Assembly (NCBI RefSeq): GCF_900258045.1
Contig: NZ_OGVD01000004.1
Coordinates: 1,550,001 to 1,614,000 of the forward strand
Length of the DNA: 64,000 bases
Source of the DNA: Sphingorhabdus sp. EL138
GTDB taxonomy: Bacteria; Pseudomonadota; Alphaproteobacteria; Sphingomonadales; Sphingomonadaceae
Reading direction: 5' to 3'
Below are positions 30,056 to 40,558 of this stretch, piece by piece; position 1 is the first letter of the stretch, and the number at the start of each line of letters is the position of its first letter. A model generated the notes under the pieces. That model was not told where the DNA came from and did no database searches. It saw only the letters and a program-made list of their open reading frames with translations. A program made the position numbers and the translations under genes.

Positions 30056-31386
30056 TCTATACTGCCCCCAGCCGCTGTTCCGATTAGATTATTTTCGATG
30101 ACACTTTCTACCGCGTTGCGGAAACATTCGCCGCGCGCTTCAAAATCCTTGAACTGGTCGAACGAGGCACAGGCCGGTGACAGCAAAACCACTTCGCCCG
30201 GTTTGGCATTGGCTGCCGCATGCTGCACGGCGGTCAGGATCATCTCGCAAGGATCAACCGGCATGTGCGGCGCAAGCAATTCACCAAACATCGGCCCGGC
30301 ATCACCAATTGTGTAAGCCTGGACCACGTTACCAAAATAGGGTTCGCACTCTTCAAGACTGTCACTCTTGGGCAATCCGCCAACAATCCAGTGAATTTTG
30401 GGATAGGCGCCAAGCGCGGGGCCGGTAGAAGCCGGGTTGGTTGCCTTGCTGTCATTCACAAACAGCACGCCTTCGGCCTCGGCCATCCGCTCCATCCGGT
30501 GCGGCAGGCCCTTGAAACTCGCCAGCGCGGGACGCCATTGGTGTTCCTTTATGCCCAGCACTTCTGCGGCGACCACTGCTGCAACCGCGTTTTCCAGATT
30601 ATGCGGCCCCTGCAAGGATGGCCAGTTCTCCTGCCCTTCCAGAAAGAAGGCACTGCTGTCCATAATGTTTTTTACCCGGCCTTCCGCGCGTATGAGTTCC
30701 AAGGCAAGCTGTGTTTTTTCATCTGTGCTGCCGAAAATCGCAACATGGTCCGGGTCCATCATGTCGAACAGGCGTACCTTAGCCGCAGCATAGGCATCAT
30801 AACTGTCATAGCGGTCAAGATGGTCCGGACTGATGTTGAGCAACATCGCCACATCGCAATCCAGGCTGTGTGTCAGATCAATCTGATAGCTGGACAGTTC
30901 CAGCACATAGACGCCGCCTGCCGCCAAGGGTTCCTGTGAAAGGATCGGTACACCAATATTCCCGCCCATATGCGTCGGCAGGGCTGCGCTCTGTATGATA
31001 TGATGCAAAAGCGCGGTCGTCGTGGACTTCCCATTAGTGCCTGTAATCCCGACGACACGATGTGGCGGCAGGGACCGCCGTGCCTGAGCGAATAGCTCGA
31101 TATCACCGATAATCTGCACACCGTCATCGGCGGCCTTGTCACGGATCGGGTGGGTGTTCAGCGGCACGCCGGGTGACACGACTATCGCATCATAGTCGCT
31201 AAGGTCCGCTTCCATTGGATCGGCAATAATGGCCTTGTCATTCGCCGCTTCGCGCAATTCTTCACGCGCGTCCCATGCCAATATTCTCGCACCGCTGGCG
31301 TGCAGTGCATCAAGCGTCGCCATGCCGGATCGCGCCAGGCCCAAAATGGCATAGCTCTTGTTGGCAAAGGCGGACGAACGCATCAT
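30052..31386 (-). CDS. murD: UDP-N-acetylmuramoylalanine--D-glutamate ligase
   Basis: 444 residues. N-terminal [17 protein letters not shown]-binding [18 protein letters not shown], central [32 protein letters not shown], and C-terminal [17 protein letters not shown] plus [20 protein letters not shown]. These are the defining Mur-ligase signatures of MurD. It adds D-glutamate to UDP-MurNAc-L-Ala. Coupled by ATGA overlaps to mraY and ftsW. Confidence 0.97.
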   Translation of the reverse strand: MMRSSAFANKSYAILGLARSGMATLDALHASGARILAWDAREELREAANDKAIIADPMEADLSDYDAIVVSPGVPLNTHPIRDKAADDGVQIIGDIELFAQARRSLPPHRVVGITGTNGKSTTTALLHHIIQSAALPTHMGGNIGVPILSQEPLAAGGVYVLELSSYQIDLTHSLDCDVAMLLNISPDHLDRYDSYDAYAAAKVRLFDMMDPDHVAIFGSTDEKTQLALELIRAEGRVKNIMDSSAFFLEGQENWPSLQGPHNLENAVAAVVAAEVLGIKEHQWRPALASFKGLPHRMERMAEAEGVLFVNDSKATNPASTGPALGAYPKIHWIVGGLPKSDSLEECEPYFGNVVQAYTIGDAGPMFGELLAPHMPVDPCEMILTAVQHAAANAKPGEVVLLSPACASFDQFKDFEARGECFRNAVESVIENNLIGTAAGGSIE

Positions 31387-32453
31387 CTGAGTTTGAGTGT
31401 TGCAAGGCCGGCCAGCGCCAGAACCAAGCTGATGATCCAGAAACGGATCACGACAGTGGATTCAGACCAGCCAAGCTGTTCAAAATGGTGATGAATCGGC
31501 GCCATGCGGAAAACCCGCTTGCCCGTCCGTTTGAAGAAGAAGACCTGAACGATGACCGAGACCGCCTCGAGCACAAAAAGCCCGCCAACAATGGCGAGGA
31601 CAATTTCATGATGGATCGAAACAGCAATAGCGCCCAGTGCGCCGCCAAGGGCTAGGCTGCCGGTATCGCCCATGAATACGGCCGCAGGCGGTGCATTAAA
31701 CCAGAGAAAGGCCAGACAGGCTCCGATGATACAGGCGCAGAAAATGGCGAGCTCACCCGCACCCGCTACAAAAGGAATGCCGAGATATTCGGAGAATACC
31801 GCGTTGCCCGACATATATACGAGAATCAAAAAGGTCGCACTTGCGATCGCCACCGGCATCGTCGCCAACCCATCAAGCCCATCAGTCAGATTCACCGCGT
31901 TGCCCGAGCCGACGATGACAAACATGGCAAAGGGGAAATAGAACCACCCGAGATTGACCTGCACATCGTTGAAAAACGGAACATAGAGATTGGTGCCAAC
32001 CTGTTGGACAATGATCCAGGTTGCAAAACCGGCAACGACAAATTCCATCAACAACCGGACACGCCCGGGAACACCTTTGTGACTGGCTTTGCTGACTTTG
32101 TCGTAGTCATCCATGAAGCCTATCGCTCCGAAACCCAGCGTCACGAAGATACAGACCCAGACAAAAATATTACTCAGATCCATCCAAAGCAAAGTGGAGA
32201 TAACTACCGAAAGCAAAATCATGAGGCCGCCCATGGTCGGCGTGCCTGCTTTTTTCAGGTGAGTAATCGGCCCGTCCTCACGGATAGGCTGACCCTTGCC
32301 CTGTTTCATCCGCAGCATGTTGATGAATCTTGGTCCAATCAACATGCCAATGAACAGTGCGGTTGCAACCGCTGCGCCTGAACGGAAACTCAAATAGCGA
32401 AAGACATTGAACAGGCCTTCAAATTCAAGCCATTGTGCCAATAGATAAAACAT
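31383..32453 (-). CDS. mraY: Phospho-N-acetylmuramoyl-pentapeptide-transferase
   Basis: 356 residues with about ten membrane helices. Diagnostic segments: [29 protein letters not shown] (catalytic Asp pair), [41 protein letters not shown] and [18 protein letters not shown]. It transfers phospho-MurNAc-pentapeptide to undecaprenyl phosphate, forming lipid I. Its start overlaps the murF stop by one base (TAATG). Confidence 0.97.
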   Translation of the reverse strand: MFYLLAQWLEFEGLFNVFRYLSFRSGAAVATALFIGMLIGPRFINMLRMKQGKGQPIREDGPITHLKKAGTPTMGGLMILLSVVISTLLWMDLSNIFVWVCIFVTLGFGAIGFMDDYDKVSKASHKGVPGRVRLLMEFVVAGFATWIIVQQVGTNLYVPFFNDVQVNLGWFYFPFAMFVIVGSGNAVNLTDGLDGLATMPVAIASATFLILVYMSGNAVFSEYLGIPFVAGAGELAIFCACIIGACLAFLWFNAPPAAVFMGDTGSLALGGALGAIAVSIHHEIVLAIVGGLFVLEAVSVIVQVFFFKRTGKRVFRMAPIHHHFEQLGWSESTVVIRFWIISLVLALAGLATLKLR

Positions 32454-33874
32454 TAAAACTCCCCACTCACCAAAGCCGATACGACCTTGGAAAGCCCCAG
32501 ATAATTTGACCCCTTGATAAGAAGGATGTCTTCGTCACTGATTTCCCCTGCGACTGCAGCCAGCGCTTCCGAAGAACCCGCGACATGAGATATTTTGAGA
32601 GAGTGATCAAGTTTTTCCGACGATAATTGTTCCAGCCGAGCTTGCGTATGGGCCATCTCGTCGCCAACCAATATGACGGCCTGTGCACCAGAGGTGATGA
32701 TGTCTTCGACCAGTGCCTCGTGATACGCTTGCGCTTTGTCTCCCAGCTCGCCCATTGCGCCCAGAATGACGATCTTTTTGCCACCACAATTTTCGCGCGC
32801 CAACTGCGCCAAAGTAGCTTTCATCGACACGGGATTCGCGTTGTAACTCTCGTCAATCAAAAGCGTTCGCCCGCCATTTTTAAGTTCAATTTGATGGCGT
32901 CTGCCGCGACCATCAAGGCCCTGCAGCTCTGCCAGTGCCAGACCAGCCGCCGCCAGATCGCCGCCGACTGCACGAACCGCTGCCAATATGGCGAGCGCAT
33001 TGGACACCCAGTGCTTGCCCGGTTCTGCAACCGTGAAACACAAGCTGCGATCCCCTTCGCCATCGTCGCTAAAACGGGCCGTTACCAGCGAACCGCCGCC
33101 TTGCGCGGGAACCACATCTATGGCGCGCACATCGGCCTGAGCATCGAAGCCAAAAGTCACGATCTTCTTGGTGCAACGCAGAGCAGCTTTACGAAGCCGC
33201 TGAAAATAATCGCTGTCGCGGGGAATGACAGCAGTCCCCTGGTGGGTCAAACCCTGGAAAATTTCGGCCTTGGCATCGGCTATCGCTTCCACGCCGGAAA
33301 AATGACCGATATGGGCTGGCGCAATCGCGGTGATGATCGCAACATCAGGCCGCACCAGCCGAGTGAGCTGCGACAGTTCACCCGCATGGTTCATACCCAT
33401 TTCAAAAATTCCATATTGGCATTCCGCCGGCATACGCGACAGGCTCAGCGGAACGCCAACATGGTTATTGTAGCTTTTCACCGACCGATGGGACTTTCCC
33501 ATGGACGCACGGTTCAAGGCTGCAAAAAGGGCTTCTTTGGTGCCGGTCTTGCCTACCGACCCTGTAACTCCAATAATCTTCGCATCGGTGCGGGCCCGGG
33601 ATGCGATGGCCAGATCGTTTAACGCCTTCGTGGTGTCCGACACCAATATGTGGGGGCCATCAACCGGCTGGCTGACGACTGCGCCTGCACCGCCCGCGGC
33701 ATAGATATCGTCAACATAAAGATGCCCGTCGCTCTGCTCGCCTTTCAGCGCGAAGAACAGATCGCCGGGACCAATTTCGCGTGAGTCAAAGGCGACGCCG
33801 TGGACTTCAAAATCAACACTGGCGTGTCCGCCGATCGCTTCGGCAATAGCAGAAGATTTCCACAGGGTGGTCAT
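32453..33874 (-). CDS. murF: UDP-N-acetylmuramoyl-tripeptide--D-alanyl-D-alanine ligase
   Basis: 473 residues from the ATG at 33874, which overlaps the murE stop as ATGA; an in-frame start 15 codons upstream lies inside murE and is less likely. Motifs: [18 protein letters not shown] (P-loop), [67 protein letters not shown] and [12 protein letters not shown]. It joins D-Ala-D-Ala to the tripeptide precursor. Confidence 0.96.
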   Translation of the reverse strand: MTTLWKSSAIAEAIGGHASVDFEVHGVAFDSREIGPGDLFFALKGEQSDGHLYVDDIYAAGGAGAVVSQPVDGPHILVSDTTKALNDLAIASRARTDAKIIGVTGSVGKTGTKEALFAALNRASMGKSHRSVKSYNNHVGVPLSLSRMPAECQYGIFEMGMNHAGELSQLTRLVRPDVAIITAIAPAHIGHFSGVEAIADAKAEIFQGLTHQGTAVIPRDSDYFQRLRKAALRCTKKIVTFGFDAQADVRAIDVVPAQGGGSLVTARFSDDGEGDRSLCFTVAEPGKHWVSNALAILAAVRAVGGDLAAAGLALAELQGLDGRGRRHQIELKNGGRTLLIDESYNANPVSMKATLAQLARENCGGKKIVILGAMGELGDKAQAYHEALVEDIITSGAQAVILVGDEMAHTQARLEQLSSEKLDHSLKISHVAGSSEALAAVAGEISDEDILLIKGSNYLGLSKVVSALVSGEF

Positions 33875-35349
33875 GCCGTCGCCTCCGATTGCGGCACGCC
33901 ATTGCTTTCGCGAGCACATTCCCGGGCAACTTCGACATCATCAAACGGAATGACGCGATCGCCAATGATCTGACCCTGTTCGTGTCCCTTGCCGGCCAAT
34001 AATATGATATCATCTGCTCCCGTTAGCCCAATGGCATGGGCGATGGCTGCACGCCGATCACCTACTTCCTGGGCACCCGGTGCACCCGCCATGATATCGG
34101 CCCGGATGGCGGCAGGATCCTCACCACGCGGATTATCATCAGTCACGATGGCAATGTCGGATAGTTCCGCCGCTACCTTGCCCATTTCAGGCCGCTTTCC
34201 TGTATCCCGATCACCGCCAGCCCCGAAAACCGTAATCAACTTCCCTTTGACATGGGGCCGCAGTGCATCAATTGCCGCATGCAGGCCATCGGGGGTATGA
34301 GCATAATCAACGTAAACAGGCGCACCGATTTTCGTAATGACAGCGCGTTCCAGCCGGCCTCGCACGGGCTGGACCCGCTGGAGATGGTCAACCACATCGT
34401 CCAGTGCTCCGCCGGTGGACAGAATAACACCTGCAGCGCACAGCACGTTGGCCGCTTGATAGGCACCGATCAGCGGCAGCGATATACGGTGGGTATTTCC
34501 CTGCGCCTTTACCATCAACACCTGGCCCAATTGGGTTGGCGTGCGTGACAGGAGGCGAAGCGATGTGCCTTGTTCGCCAACGGTGAAGAGGTTCAGCCCG
34601 CGATCCATAGCGCGTTTGATAACGGGAGCTGACCACTCATCATCCGCCCAGATAACTGCCGTACCAGCGTCCTGCACGACCTCGTCAAACAGCCGCATCT
34701 TGGCTTCGAAATAACTATCCATATCGCCATGATAGTCGAGATGATCCCGGCTAAGATTGGTGAACACACCGACATGCACAGGTAAACCTTCGGTGCGATA
34801 TTGTGACAGGCCGTGACTGGAAGCCTCGAATATGGCGTGACTGACACCTTCGCGGGCCAGGCCGGACATGTTGGACAGAAAAGTTACGATGTCGGGCGTC
34901 GTCAGCCCGGTCTTGACCTGTTCATCAGCTGTCGTGACCCCCAGCGTGCCGATCGACGCACTGTTCAAACCGGCCATACGCCATAGCTGACGGGTCATTT
35001 CCGCAGTAGATGTCTTGCCGTTCGTCCCGGTGACCGCTGCAACATGTTGCGGTGTCGGGGTAAAGTAACGGGCCGCAATCAATGCAAAAACACGTCGCGG
35101 TTCTTCGGCAGCAATATGGACAGCGCCTTCAACCTCAGCATCAGGATGCGCCACAATCGCTAGCGCGCCGGCAGAGACTGCGTCTTCGATAAAATCCTCG
35201 CCGTTGACTTTGGTACCTTGAAAGGCGCCAAATATATTTCCCGGCGCGATCTTGCGATGGTCAATCGCAAAACCGGTGACATGAGCCTCACCTTCTTCGC
35301 TTTCCAATGCCGCGTCATTCAGCCCGGCGATAAGAGCAGATAATTTCAT
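33871..35349 (-). CDS. murE: UDP-N-acetylmuramoyl-tripeptide synthetase, meso-diaminopimelate adding
   Basis: 492 residues. ATP-binding AVTGTNGKTSTAEMTRQLW, HAIFEASSHGLSQYRTEG, TNLSRDHLDYHGDM, YVDYAHTPDGLHAAI and VTDDNPRGEDPA. The DNPR motif is the known signature of meso-diaminopimelate specificity, expected for a Gram-negative wall. This gene starts 3 bp after the ftsI stop, the only non-overlapping junction between mraZ and ftsQ. Confidence 0.97.
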   Translation of the reverse strand: MKLSALIAGLNDAALESEEGEAHVTGFAIDHRKIAPGNIFGAFQGTKVNGEDFIEDAVSAGALAIVAHPDAEVEGAVHIAAEEPRRVFALIAARYFTPTPQHVAAVTGTNGKTSTAEMTRQLWRMAGLNSASIGTLGVTTADEQVKTGLTTPDIVTFLSNMSGLAREGVSHAIFEASSHGLSQYRTEGLPVHVGVFTNLSRDHLDYHGDMDSYFEAKMRLFDEVVQDAGTAVIWADDEWSAPVIKRAMDRGLNLFTVGEQGTSLRLLSRTPTQLGQVLMVKAQGNTHRISLPLIGAYQAANVLCAAGVILSTGGALDDVVDHLQRVQPVRGRLERAVITKIGAPVYVDYAHTPDGLHAAIDALRPHVKGKLITVFGAGGDRDTGKRPEMGKVAAELSDIAIVTDDNPRGEDPAAIRADIMAGAPGAQEVGDRRAAIAHAIGLTGADDIILLAGKGHEQGQIIGDRVIPFDDVEVARECARESNGVPQSEATA

Positions 35350-35352
35350 CGC

Positions 35353-37041
35353 CTATCCTTTCGGCGACCAGAGAAGCGGTGTTAGCTCCGATACATCAAC
35401 ATCGCGGTGTTCATCCGGGACGACGCCCAGCATTGGCCCAATCCGTGGAACGACCTTGCGTACAACGGGCGCTGCGGTCCAGCCAGCCGTCCGTTGGAAC
35501 CCGGTTTCCGCATTACCCTTGGGCTCATCCAGCATGGCAATCACAACATAGCGTGGATTGTCCATCGGGAAGGCGGCTGCAAATGTCGAAACAAGTGACG
35601 TCTTGTTGTAACCGCCATTGGATGGTTTTTCCGCAGACCCCGTCTTGCCGCCAATCCGGTAACCTGGCGCATCGGCTTTACGGCCCGTCCCGTTTGACAC
35701 GATCATCCGCAGCAATTGCCGCATCCGCGCACTGGTCGCCGCCTTGAACACGCGGCGCCCTTCAGCTTCCTCGCCTGGTTCCACCTTAAGCAATGTCGCT
35801 GGCCGCCAGATACCGCCATTGACCAGGGCAGCATAAGAGCTGGCCAGATGCAGAGGCGTCACTGCGATTCCGTGACCATAGGCCACCGTCATATTGGTTA
35901 CCCGTCCCCAACGTTGCGGCCAAAGCGGCTTTCCACGCTCCGCCAGCTCGATATGAGGCCGTTCATCAAAACCGAGCCGCCGGATCATGTGCTCCATGCG
36001 CTCCTTGCCCAGATTGTCCGCCAGTCGCGCGGTGACGATGTTGGAACTGTGCACCAGCGTTTCCGGCACGTTGAGATAACGGTTCTGACCATGATCATCC
36101 TTGATCTTAAAGCCTGCAACCTTAATCGGCTCTGTAGCATTGTAGCGCACGGCCAAGTCCGTGACTGTTCCGGCATCAAGCGCAGCAGCGACGGTCAAAG
36201 GTTTGAAAGTCGATCCCAGCTCAAACACGCTCTGTGTCACTTCATTAATCTGATATTTCATCGTCGCTTTGCGGATCTTGTTCGGGTCAAATACTGGCAA
36301 AGAGGCAAGCGCCATTACTTCGCCGGTATGGACATCCAGGACGATACCAGCAGCACCGCGCGCTTCGTGAGCCGTCATCGCGACCATTAGTTCACTTTCG
36401 AGCGCCGCCTGAACCCGGCTATCAATTGACAGGGCAGCCGGCTTGCCGCGAAGGCTTTCATCCTTCAAGCGGTCATTAAGTGCACGCTCCATACCCATAA
36501 CGCCTTCGCTATCGGCATTGACATAACCCAAAACATGGGCCGCCAAATCACGCTGAGGATAAAGCCGTTCATTCTCTCGTGGAAATTCTATGCCGATCTC
36601 GCCAAGCGCATGGACCTGTCGCACTTCATTGGGCAACGCCCGACGGCGAAGGTAAGTCGGCCGAGAGCCCTTTAGCTTGGAAAGAAATTCTGCCTCCGTT
36701 GTATCAGGAAACAGATCAGCCAGTTGGCGCGCCAGCAATTCCTTGTCGCCGAGCACCCGTTCTGGCACCACGCGGATAGCGTAGCCTTTCATCGTTCGGG
36801 CCAACGGAACACCGTTGCGATCTACAATATCACCGCGCGCCGGAACAAAAGCCGAGCTCGACATGCTTGTTGGCTTGGCGTCCTCCAATATACTAAAGCT
36901 GATCAGGCGTCCGACAATAATCGTGAAAATCGCCAGAAACACGAGCAGCAACACCATCAAACGAAAGTGGGCGCTGGCTGCTACCTCCTTACTCTTCCCG
37001 GAAAACTGCATCTTTCTGCTGCTTGCCAGAAGAGTGGTCAT
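35353..37041 (-). CDS. ftsI: Septal transpeptidase FtsI (penicillin-binding protein 3)
   Basis: 562 residues: short cytoplasmic tail, one membrane helix (about residues 28-48), pedestal domain, and a transpeptidase domain with SxxK in FELGSTFKPLT, SxN as SSN in LVHSSNIVTARLA, and KTGS in GGKTGSAEKPSNGGY. It crosslinks septal peptidoglycan as partner of FtsW. Its start overlaps ftsL by ATGA. Confidence 0.96.
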   Translation of the reverse strand: MTTLLASSRKMQFSGKSKEVAASAHFRLMVLLLVFLAIFTIIVGRLISFSILEDAKPTSMSSSAFVPARGDIVDRNGVPLARTMKGYAIRVVPERVLGDKELLARQLADLFPDTTEAEFLSKLKGSRPTYLRRRALPNEVRQVHALGEIGIEFPRENERLYPQRDLAAHVLGYVNADSEGVMGMERALNDRLKDESLRGKPAALSIDSRVQAALESELMVAMTAHEARGAAGIVLDVHTGEVMALASLPVFDPNKIRKATMKYQINEVTQSVFELGSTFKPLTVAAALDAGTVTDLAVRYNATEPIKVAGFKIKDDHGQNRYLNVPETLVHSSNIVTARLADNLGKERMEHMIRRLGFDERPHIELAERGKPLWPQRWGRVTNMTVAYGHGIAVTPLHLASSYAALVNGGIWRPATLLKVEPGEEAEGRRVFKAATSARMRQLLRMIVSNGTGRKADAPGYRIGGKTGSAEKPSNGGYNKTSLVSTFAAAFPMDNPRYVVIAMLDEPKGNAETGFQRTAGWTAAPVVRKVVPRIGPMLGVVPDEHRDVDVSELTPLLWSPKG

Positions 37042-37640
37042 TGAGCGCGGCTCCCCGCTTGTTCGGTATCTGCCCTGGCCGCGAGCTGTTTGATCAACCC
37101 GTCATCGAGCAGCTTGTCCTCCATATCAGCGACGCGCGCGGTTTTCGTTTCGCGCAATTCAGCCGCCGTGGGCTCTTCTCCGATATTGTCATCTTCCCCG
37201 TTTATCGCGACGGGTGACGCATCATTGCTGTCGCTATCGCGCACCTTGGCTGATGCCGTTGGAAAGACCGAACCGATTATGCCCGCTGGCGGAACCTTGT
37301 CCATGGTGCTGATGACAGCCACTTTAACCGGCTTGCGCAAATCCTTGCCACCCAGATTGGCGAGCGCCCGCTCTCCATCCAGATATTGCGAGGCGTTGGG
37401 AGATACATAGCCATATTCCAGTTTGTTCCAGTGCTCCAGCTGCCGCAAATTGGCGCGCGCACTAAACTCTGTTTCGAGATAGCGGATCTCTTTTTTGACC
37501 GACACAATCTTGCTGTCGGTCCGCGCAAGATCACTGCGTAGAGTGGCCACGCTGAGAGACAAGGGATAGAGCAGGATCGCGACGAGAAAAACTAGCGCCA
37601 GCCACCCGATACCTTCAAGACGTTTCACTGCCAGTTTCAT
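37038..37640 (-). CDS. ftsL: FtsL-like cell division protein with a long C-terminal tail
   Basis: 200 residues at the standard ftsL position between rsmH and ftsI. It has an N-terminal membrane helix (about residues 12-31) followed by a coiled-coil-like stretch ([23 protein letters not shown]) and a short [23 protein letters not shown] segment that resembles FtsL ends. The last 100 residues, acidic and Ala/Asp-rich, roughly double the usual length (about 100 residues in E. coli). Identity rests on position and topology more than on sequence. Confidence 0.75.
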   Translation of the reverse strand: MKLAVKRLEGIGWLALVFLVAILLYPLSLSVATLRSDLARTDSKIVSVKKEIRYLETEFSARANLRQLEHWNKLEYGYVSPNASQYLDGERALANLGGKDLRKPVKVAVISTMDKVPPAGIIGSVFPTASAKVRDSDSNDASPVAINGEDDNIGEEPTAAELRETKTARVADMEDKLLDDGLIKQLAARADTEQAGSRAQ

Positions 37641-38602
37641 TGCACGCCTCCTATCTTCGCATGGCTTGGTGCATCGGAACGCACCGCTGATCTGAGGGTG
37701 GCGGAGCGGGCTCGGGGATTAGAGACCTGCTCCGCCCCGGCCGGACGCACCAGTTTGGCTGGTTTATGAAAGGTGGGTGCCGGCCGTGTTTCGGAAACTT
37801 GAGGTAGATGGCGTGAACCAGCGGATTTTTGGCCGCTGCGATCACGCAGGAAATTTTTGACGATACGATCTTCAAGGCTGTGAAAGGTGACGATGGCAAG
37901 ACGGCCACCTGGTTTCAGCAGTCGCTCCGCGGCGACCAAACCATCTTCCAGTTCACCAAGCTCGCGATTGATATGGATGCGAATGGCCTGAAAGGTCCGG
38001 GTTGCTGGGTCTTTCTTGTCGCCAGGCTTTTGACCCAAAGCTTTGCGAACGACGCTAGCCAGTTCGGAAGTGCGGGTTAGCGGGCGCGCATTGACTATCG
38101 CCTTGGCAATTTTCCGCGAACGCCGTTCTTCGCCATAGCGATAGATGACATCGGCAATCTCTTCTTCGTCCGCTTCGTTCAAAAAGTCTGCAGCGCTGGG
38201 GCCATCTTGCGACATACGCATGTCGAGTGGGCCGTCTTTCTGGAAAGAAAATCCGCGCTCCGCCTGATCCAGCTGCATAGAGGACACGCCAATATCCAGC
38301 GTGACACCATCAATATCCTCGCCATCCAGCACGTCGGCCATTTGCGAATAATAGCCATGGTGCAAGATCAGCTTGCCATCTGAAGCCGCAACCAATGACT
38401 GGCCGCTAGCAATAGCATCAGGGTCCTGATCGAAGCCATACACTTTGGCGCCAGCAGCAATCATCGCCATGCTGTATCCGCCAGCACCGAACGTACCATC
38501 GACATGCGTTTCGCCCGGGGTAATGGCGAGCGCATCGATGACTTCGTCAAGCAGGACGGGAATATGAGGCTTGGCTTGGGGTGCGACTTCATTTGGGGTC
38601 AT
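37637..38602 (-). CDS. rsmH: 16S rRNA (cytosine(1402)-N(4))-methyltransferase
   Basis: 321 residues from the ATG at 38602, which overlaps the mraZ stop as ATGA; the longer frame runs back inside mraZ and is rejected. Motifs: [28 protein letters not shown] (SAM binding), [30 protein letters not shown], and [25 protein letters not shown]-like [17 protein letters not shown] near the end. Also called MraW. Confidence 0.96.
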   Translation of the reverse strand: MTPNEVAPQAKPHIPVLLDEVIDALAITPGETHVDGTFGAGGYSMAMIAAGAKVYGFDQDPDAIASGQSLVAASDGKLILHHGYYSQMADVLDGEDIDGVTLDIGVSSMQLDQAERGFSFQKDGPLDMRMSQDGPSAADFLNEADEEEIADVIYRYGEERRSRKIAKAIVNARPLTRTSELASVVRKALGQKPGDKKDPATRTFQAIRIHINRELGELEDGLVAAERLLKPGGRLAIVTFHSLEDRIVKNFLRDRSGQKSAGSRHLPQVSETRPAPTFHKPAKLVRPAGAEQVSNPRARSATLRSAVRSDAPSHAKIGGVQ

Positions 38603-39087
38603 TTCTTTTTCCCCAATTCGCTGAGATGAAATTCCACCAGACGCTTGTCCACGGGAACGTCGCTGGTTGTGTCGAGCAGCGCCTGTGGCGCCCATAGGCA
38701 AAATGTCTTGCCAATACCGTGGAAGAGGACGTTGTCTTTCAGGCCGCCAATGGCTTGCAGCATGGGCGGCAGGACAAAGCGGCCACTCGCATCAAAGCTG
38801 AGTTCTTGCAGGGTTGAGAATTTGCGGGCACCAGCGGCATCGCGGTCATAGGGTTCCGACCGCGCGATTGCGATTTCCTCTTCCTTGTCGATTTCCGCGA
38901 GCATGTCGATTTTGCGGCTGAGTCCAAAGCCGACCAGGCAGTCCCATTTTTCATGTTTGCCAAGACACAGAACGCGGCCGTCACTGCTGGCGATCAGGTC
39001 TTTACGCAGGAACGCAGGAACGGACAGGCGACCTTTGTCGTCTATCGCGGAAATTCCCGATCCTGAATAAGCGTAATTGCCTGACAC
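38599..39087 (-). CDS. mraZ: Transcriptional regulator MraZ
   Basis: 162 residues with two AbrB-like SpoVT half-domains, each carrying the DxxGR motif: [17 protein letters not shown] and [17 protein letters not shown]. In other bacteria MraZ forms rings and represses its own dcw operon by binding short GGG-containing repeats spaced 10 bp. An array of that kind lies at 39205-39268. It is the first gene of the dcw operon. Confidence 0.95.
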   Translation of the reverse strand: MSGNYAYSGSGISAIDDKGRLSVPAFLRKDLIASSDGRVLCLGKHEKWDCLVGFGLSRKIDMLAEIDKEEEIAIARSEPYDRDAAGARKFSTLQELSFDASGRFVLPPMLQAIGGLKDNVLFHGIGKTFCLWAPQALLDTTSDVPVDKRLVEFHLSELGKKK

Positions 39088-39204
39088 AGCCTCAATCCCT
39101 CAACACTATCGAAAGGCAAATCTTTCCCGTGTGGAGAAGCGCGCAACGAACCACTCCCGAAAAACCAGAATTCCGGACAGGAAATTTACCCCGATAACGA
39201 AACA

Positions 39205-39268
39205 GGGTTAACAGGGGAGAGCTAGGGATGGAAGGGGATTTTACGGGATTTTGCGGGAATTTACGGAG
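39205..39268 (+). promoter_or_regulatory. mraZ: Phased GGGN repeat array, candidate MraZ operator
   Basis: On the plus strand GGGN tetramers start at 39205, 39215, 39225, 39235, 39245 and 39255, with a degenerate GGAG at 39265: seven units at exactly 10-bp spacing. The best units read GGGATTTTAC and GGGATTTTGC. MraZ of other bacteria binds TGGGN-type boxes separated by five bases, the same period. Here the G-rich strand is the one opposite to mraZ transcription. Confidence 0.7.
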
Positions 39269-39302
39269 TATTTTCTCTATCTATTTGATTTAATTGATTT
39301 TT

Positions 39303-39332
39303 ATTTTACCCCCCTTTCGGTAGACGTCGCAA
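39303..39332 (-). promoter_or_regulatory. Candidate sigma-70 promoter for the dcw operon
   Basis: On the minus strand TTGCGA (plus 39327-39332) and TAAAAT (plus 39303-39308) are 18 bp apart, just upstream of the GGGN array. The match is plausible, but the element was found by eye in an AT-rich stretch. Confidence 0.35.
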
Positions 39333-39403
39333 AAACTCGGATTAGTTGTTGGAAACACGGCAAATAAGTGGACTTCAGAGCAGGTGTGGCGCCAGAATCG
39401 AGT

Positions 39404-40174
39404 CTATTTTTGCAAATCAGCGATCAAACTGTCCGTCAATTCCCGTGCATCGCCCGTGTCTTCCCCAATCTGATTTGACCATAGAGCATCATTCAGAAAA
39501 TCAGCGTCAGCGACGATAATCACTGCCCCCTTGCCGACGAAACAGCGTGCCATCACATTGCCAGCACTGAACGCACAGTCGGCATGACTGTCTTCACGCT
39601 CTGCCGCGGCCTTGAAAGTTCCGATACCGACAGTTGATATCCTGGCATTGGGAAATTCGAGTTCCACGCCGCCCGCTCCATCGCCATCAGGTGCCAGCAA
39701 TTCGAGGCCCCAGTGCCCCAGCAAAGGGGATAGCAAACCGGACGTCAGTGGTCTGCGATTATCACCAATGGGAAATTCCGTGTGCCATACCAGCATCGGA
39801 TCGGTCAGGATAATTGCCTTGCCGCCTGCCCGCACCCAGGCGTCAACCGCCGCGATGTCGGCCGGGTCCATTGCGGGTGGCTGGGCCAGCAAGATCAGAT
39901 CGGTATCGGAATTTTCCAGCCCGGCAAAACTGTCCACTGCGGTCAAATCATGTTGCTGCTGCCAATGCGCATAAATCGGGGCTGGAGACGCTTCTCCCGA
40001 AACGATGCTCTTCATTGATGCGCCCTCGCCCCAGACAATCGGCAGACTGGTCATCAGCTGGATCTTGGCGGGGGCAGAATTCTCGTTCTGCAAATTGGTA
40101 GCTGCCGGACTACACTGCGAAAACAGTCCCAAGATTGCTGCGAGGGCCAAACACAAAGCAGTAACCCGCACCAA
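39404..40174 (-). CDS. Exported protein with a DUF4350/GldG-like domain
   Basis: 256 residues. The start codon appears to be TTG (40174) or GTG (40171), both after an AGGAG; no ATG fits. A hydrophobic N-terminus (ALCLALAAILGLFSQC) is a signal peptide, possibly a lipoprotein, although FSQC is a poor lipobox. The body contains SLPIVWGEG, DLILLAQPPAMDPADIAAVDAWVRAGGKAIILTDP and GKGAVIIVADADFLND, the pattern of the glutamine-amidotransferase-like fold seen in DUF4350 and GldG-type ABC auxiliary proteins. Function unknown. It follows the 40178-40558 gene by 3 bp and is third in the cysteine synthase operon. Confidence 0.6.
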   Translation of the reverse strand: MVRVTALCLALAAILGLFSQCSPAATNLQNENSAPAKIQLMTSLPIVWGEGASMKSIVSGEASPAPIYAHWQQQHDLTAVDSFAGLENSDTDLILLAQPPAMDPADIAAVDAWVRAGGKAIILTDPMLVWHTEFPIGDNRRPLTSGLLSPLLGHWGLELLAPDGDGAGGVELEFPNARISTVGIGTFKAAAEREDSHADCAFSAGNVMARCFVGKGAVIIVADADFLNDALWSNQIGEDTGDARELTDSLIADLQK

Positions 40175-40177
40175 TGA

Positions 40178-40558
40178 CTATCGCTCCTGGTCCATAGGCG
40201 CTTCCAGCTTGGGATCGGGTTCCAGGTCAGGAACGACCTGCGCCCGGGAACCCGGTACGGTCGGTACAGGCTGAACCACCTCGTCTTCCGGCACCGGTGC
40301 GGGTGTAATACCCAGTTCCGCCAGTGGTTCGGCCGGAGCAGGCGCCGGTACAGGTGCAACTTCCTGAACCAGTTCCCTTGACCTGTCAGCCGCTTCAGCT
40401 TGGATTTCCTCAATTGCGGATTGTTCGTCACTGGCGCGCTGCAAGACAAAATTGGCGACGCTGACGAGCAAGAGGACTGCCACCAAGCCTACAACACCCA
40501 CCTGAATACGCTGAACCGTATCTTGCCGGTTTGCAGTTTCTTTCTGTTCCTCACTCAT
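40178..40558 (-). CDS. Single-pass membrane protein with a Pro/Glu-rich tail
   Basis: 126 residues from the ATG at 40558, which overlaps the cysteine synthase stop by 8 bp. A short cytoplasmic N-terminus is followed by a helix (about residues 20-40, VGVVGLVAVLLLVSVANFVL), then an acidic, proline-rich periplasmic tail (APVPAPAPAEP). No family recognised. Similar small proteins sometimes occur next to transporters in Sphingomonadales, but the sequence offers no functional motif. Confidence 0.6.
   Translation of the reverse strand: MSEEQKETANRQDTVQRIQVGVVGLVAVLLLVSVANFVLQRASDEQSAIEEIQAEAADRSRELVQEVAPVPAPAPAEPLAELGITPAPVPEDEVVQPVPTVPGSRAQVVPDLEPDPKLEAPMDQER

Larger units (their letters stand above)
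39088..39403. other. dcw control region upstream of mraZ
   Basis: 316 bp without a gene between mraZ and the gene ending at 39404. It contains the GGGN repeat array (39205-39268), a candidate promoter (39303-39332) and an AT-rich segment (39271-39308) next to it. No terminator for the 39404-40174 gene was recognised. Confidence 0.6.

Noticed and set aside
32627-33622. Plus-strand frame of 331 codons
   Set aside because: Antisense to murF; same reasoning.
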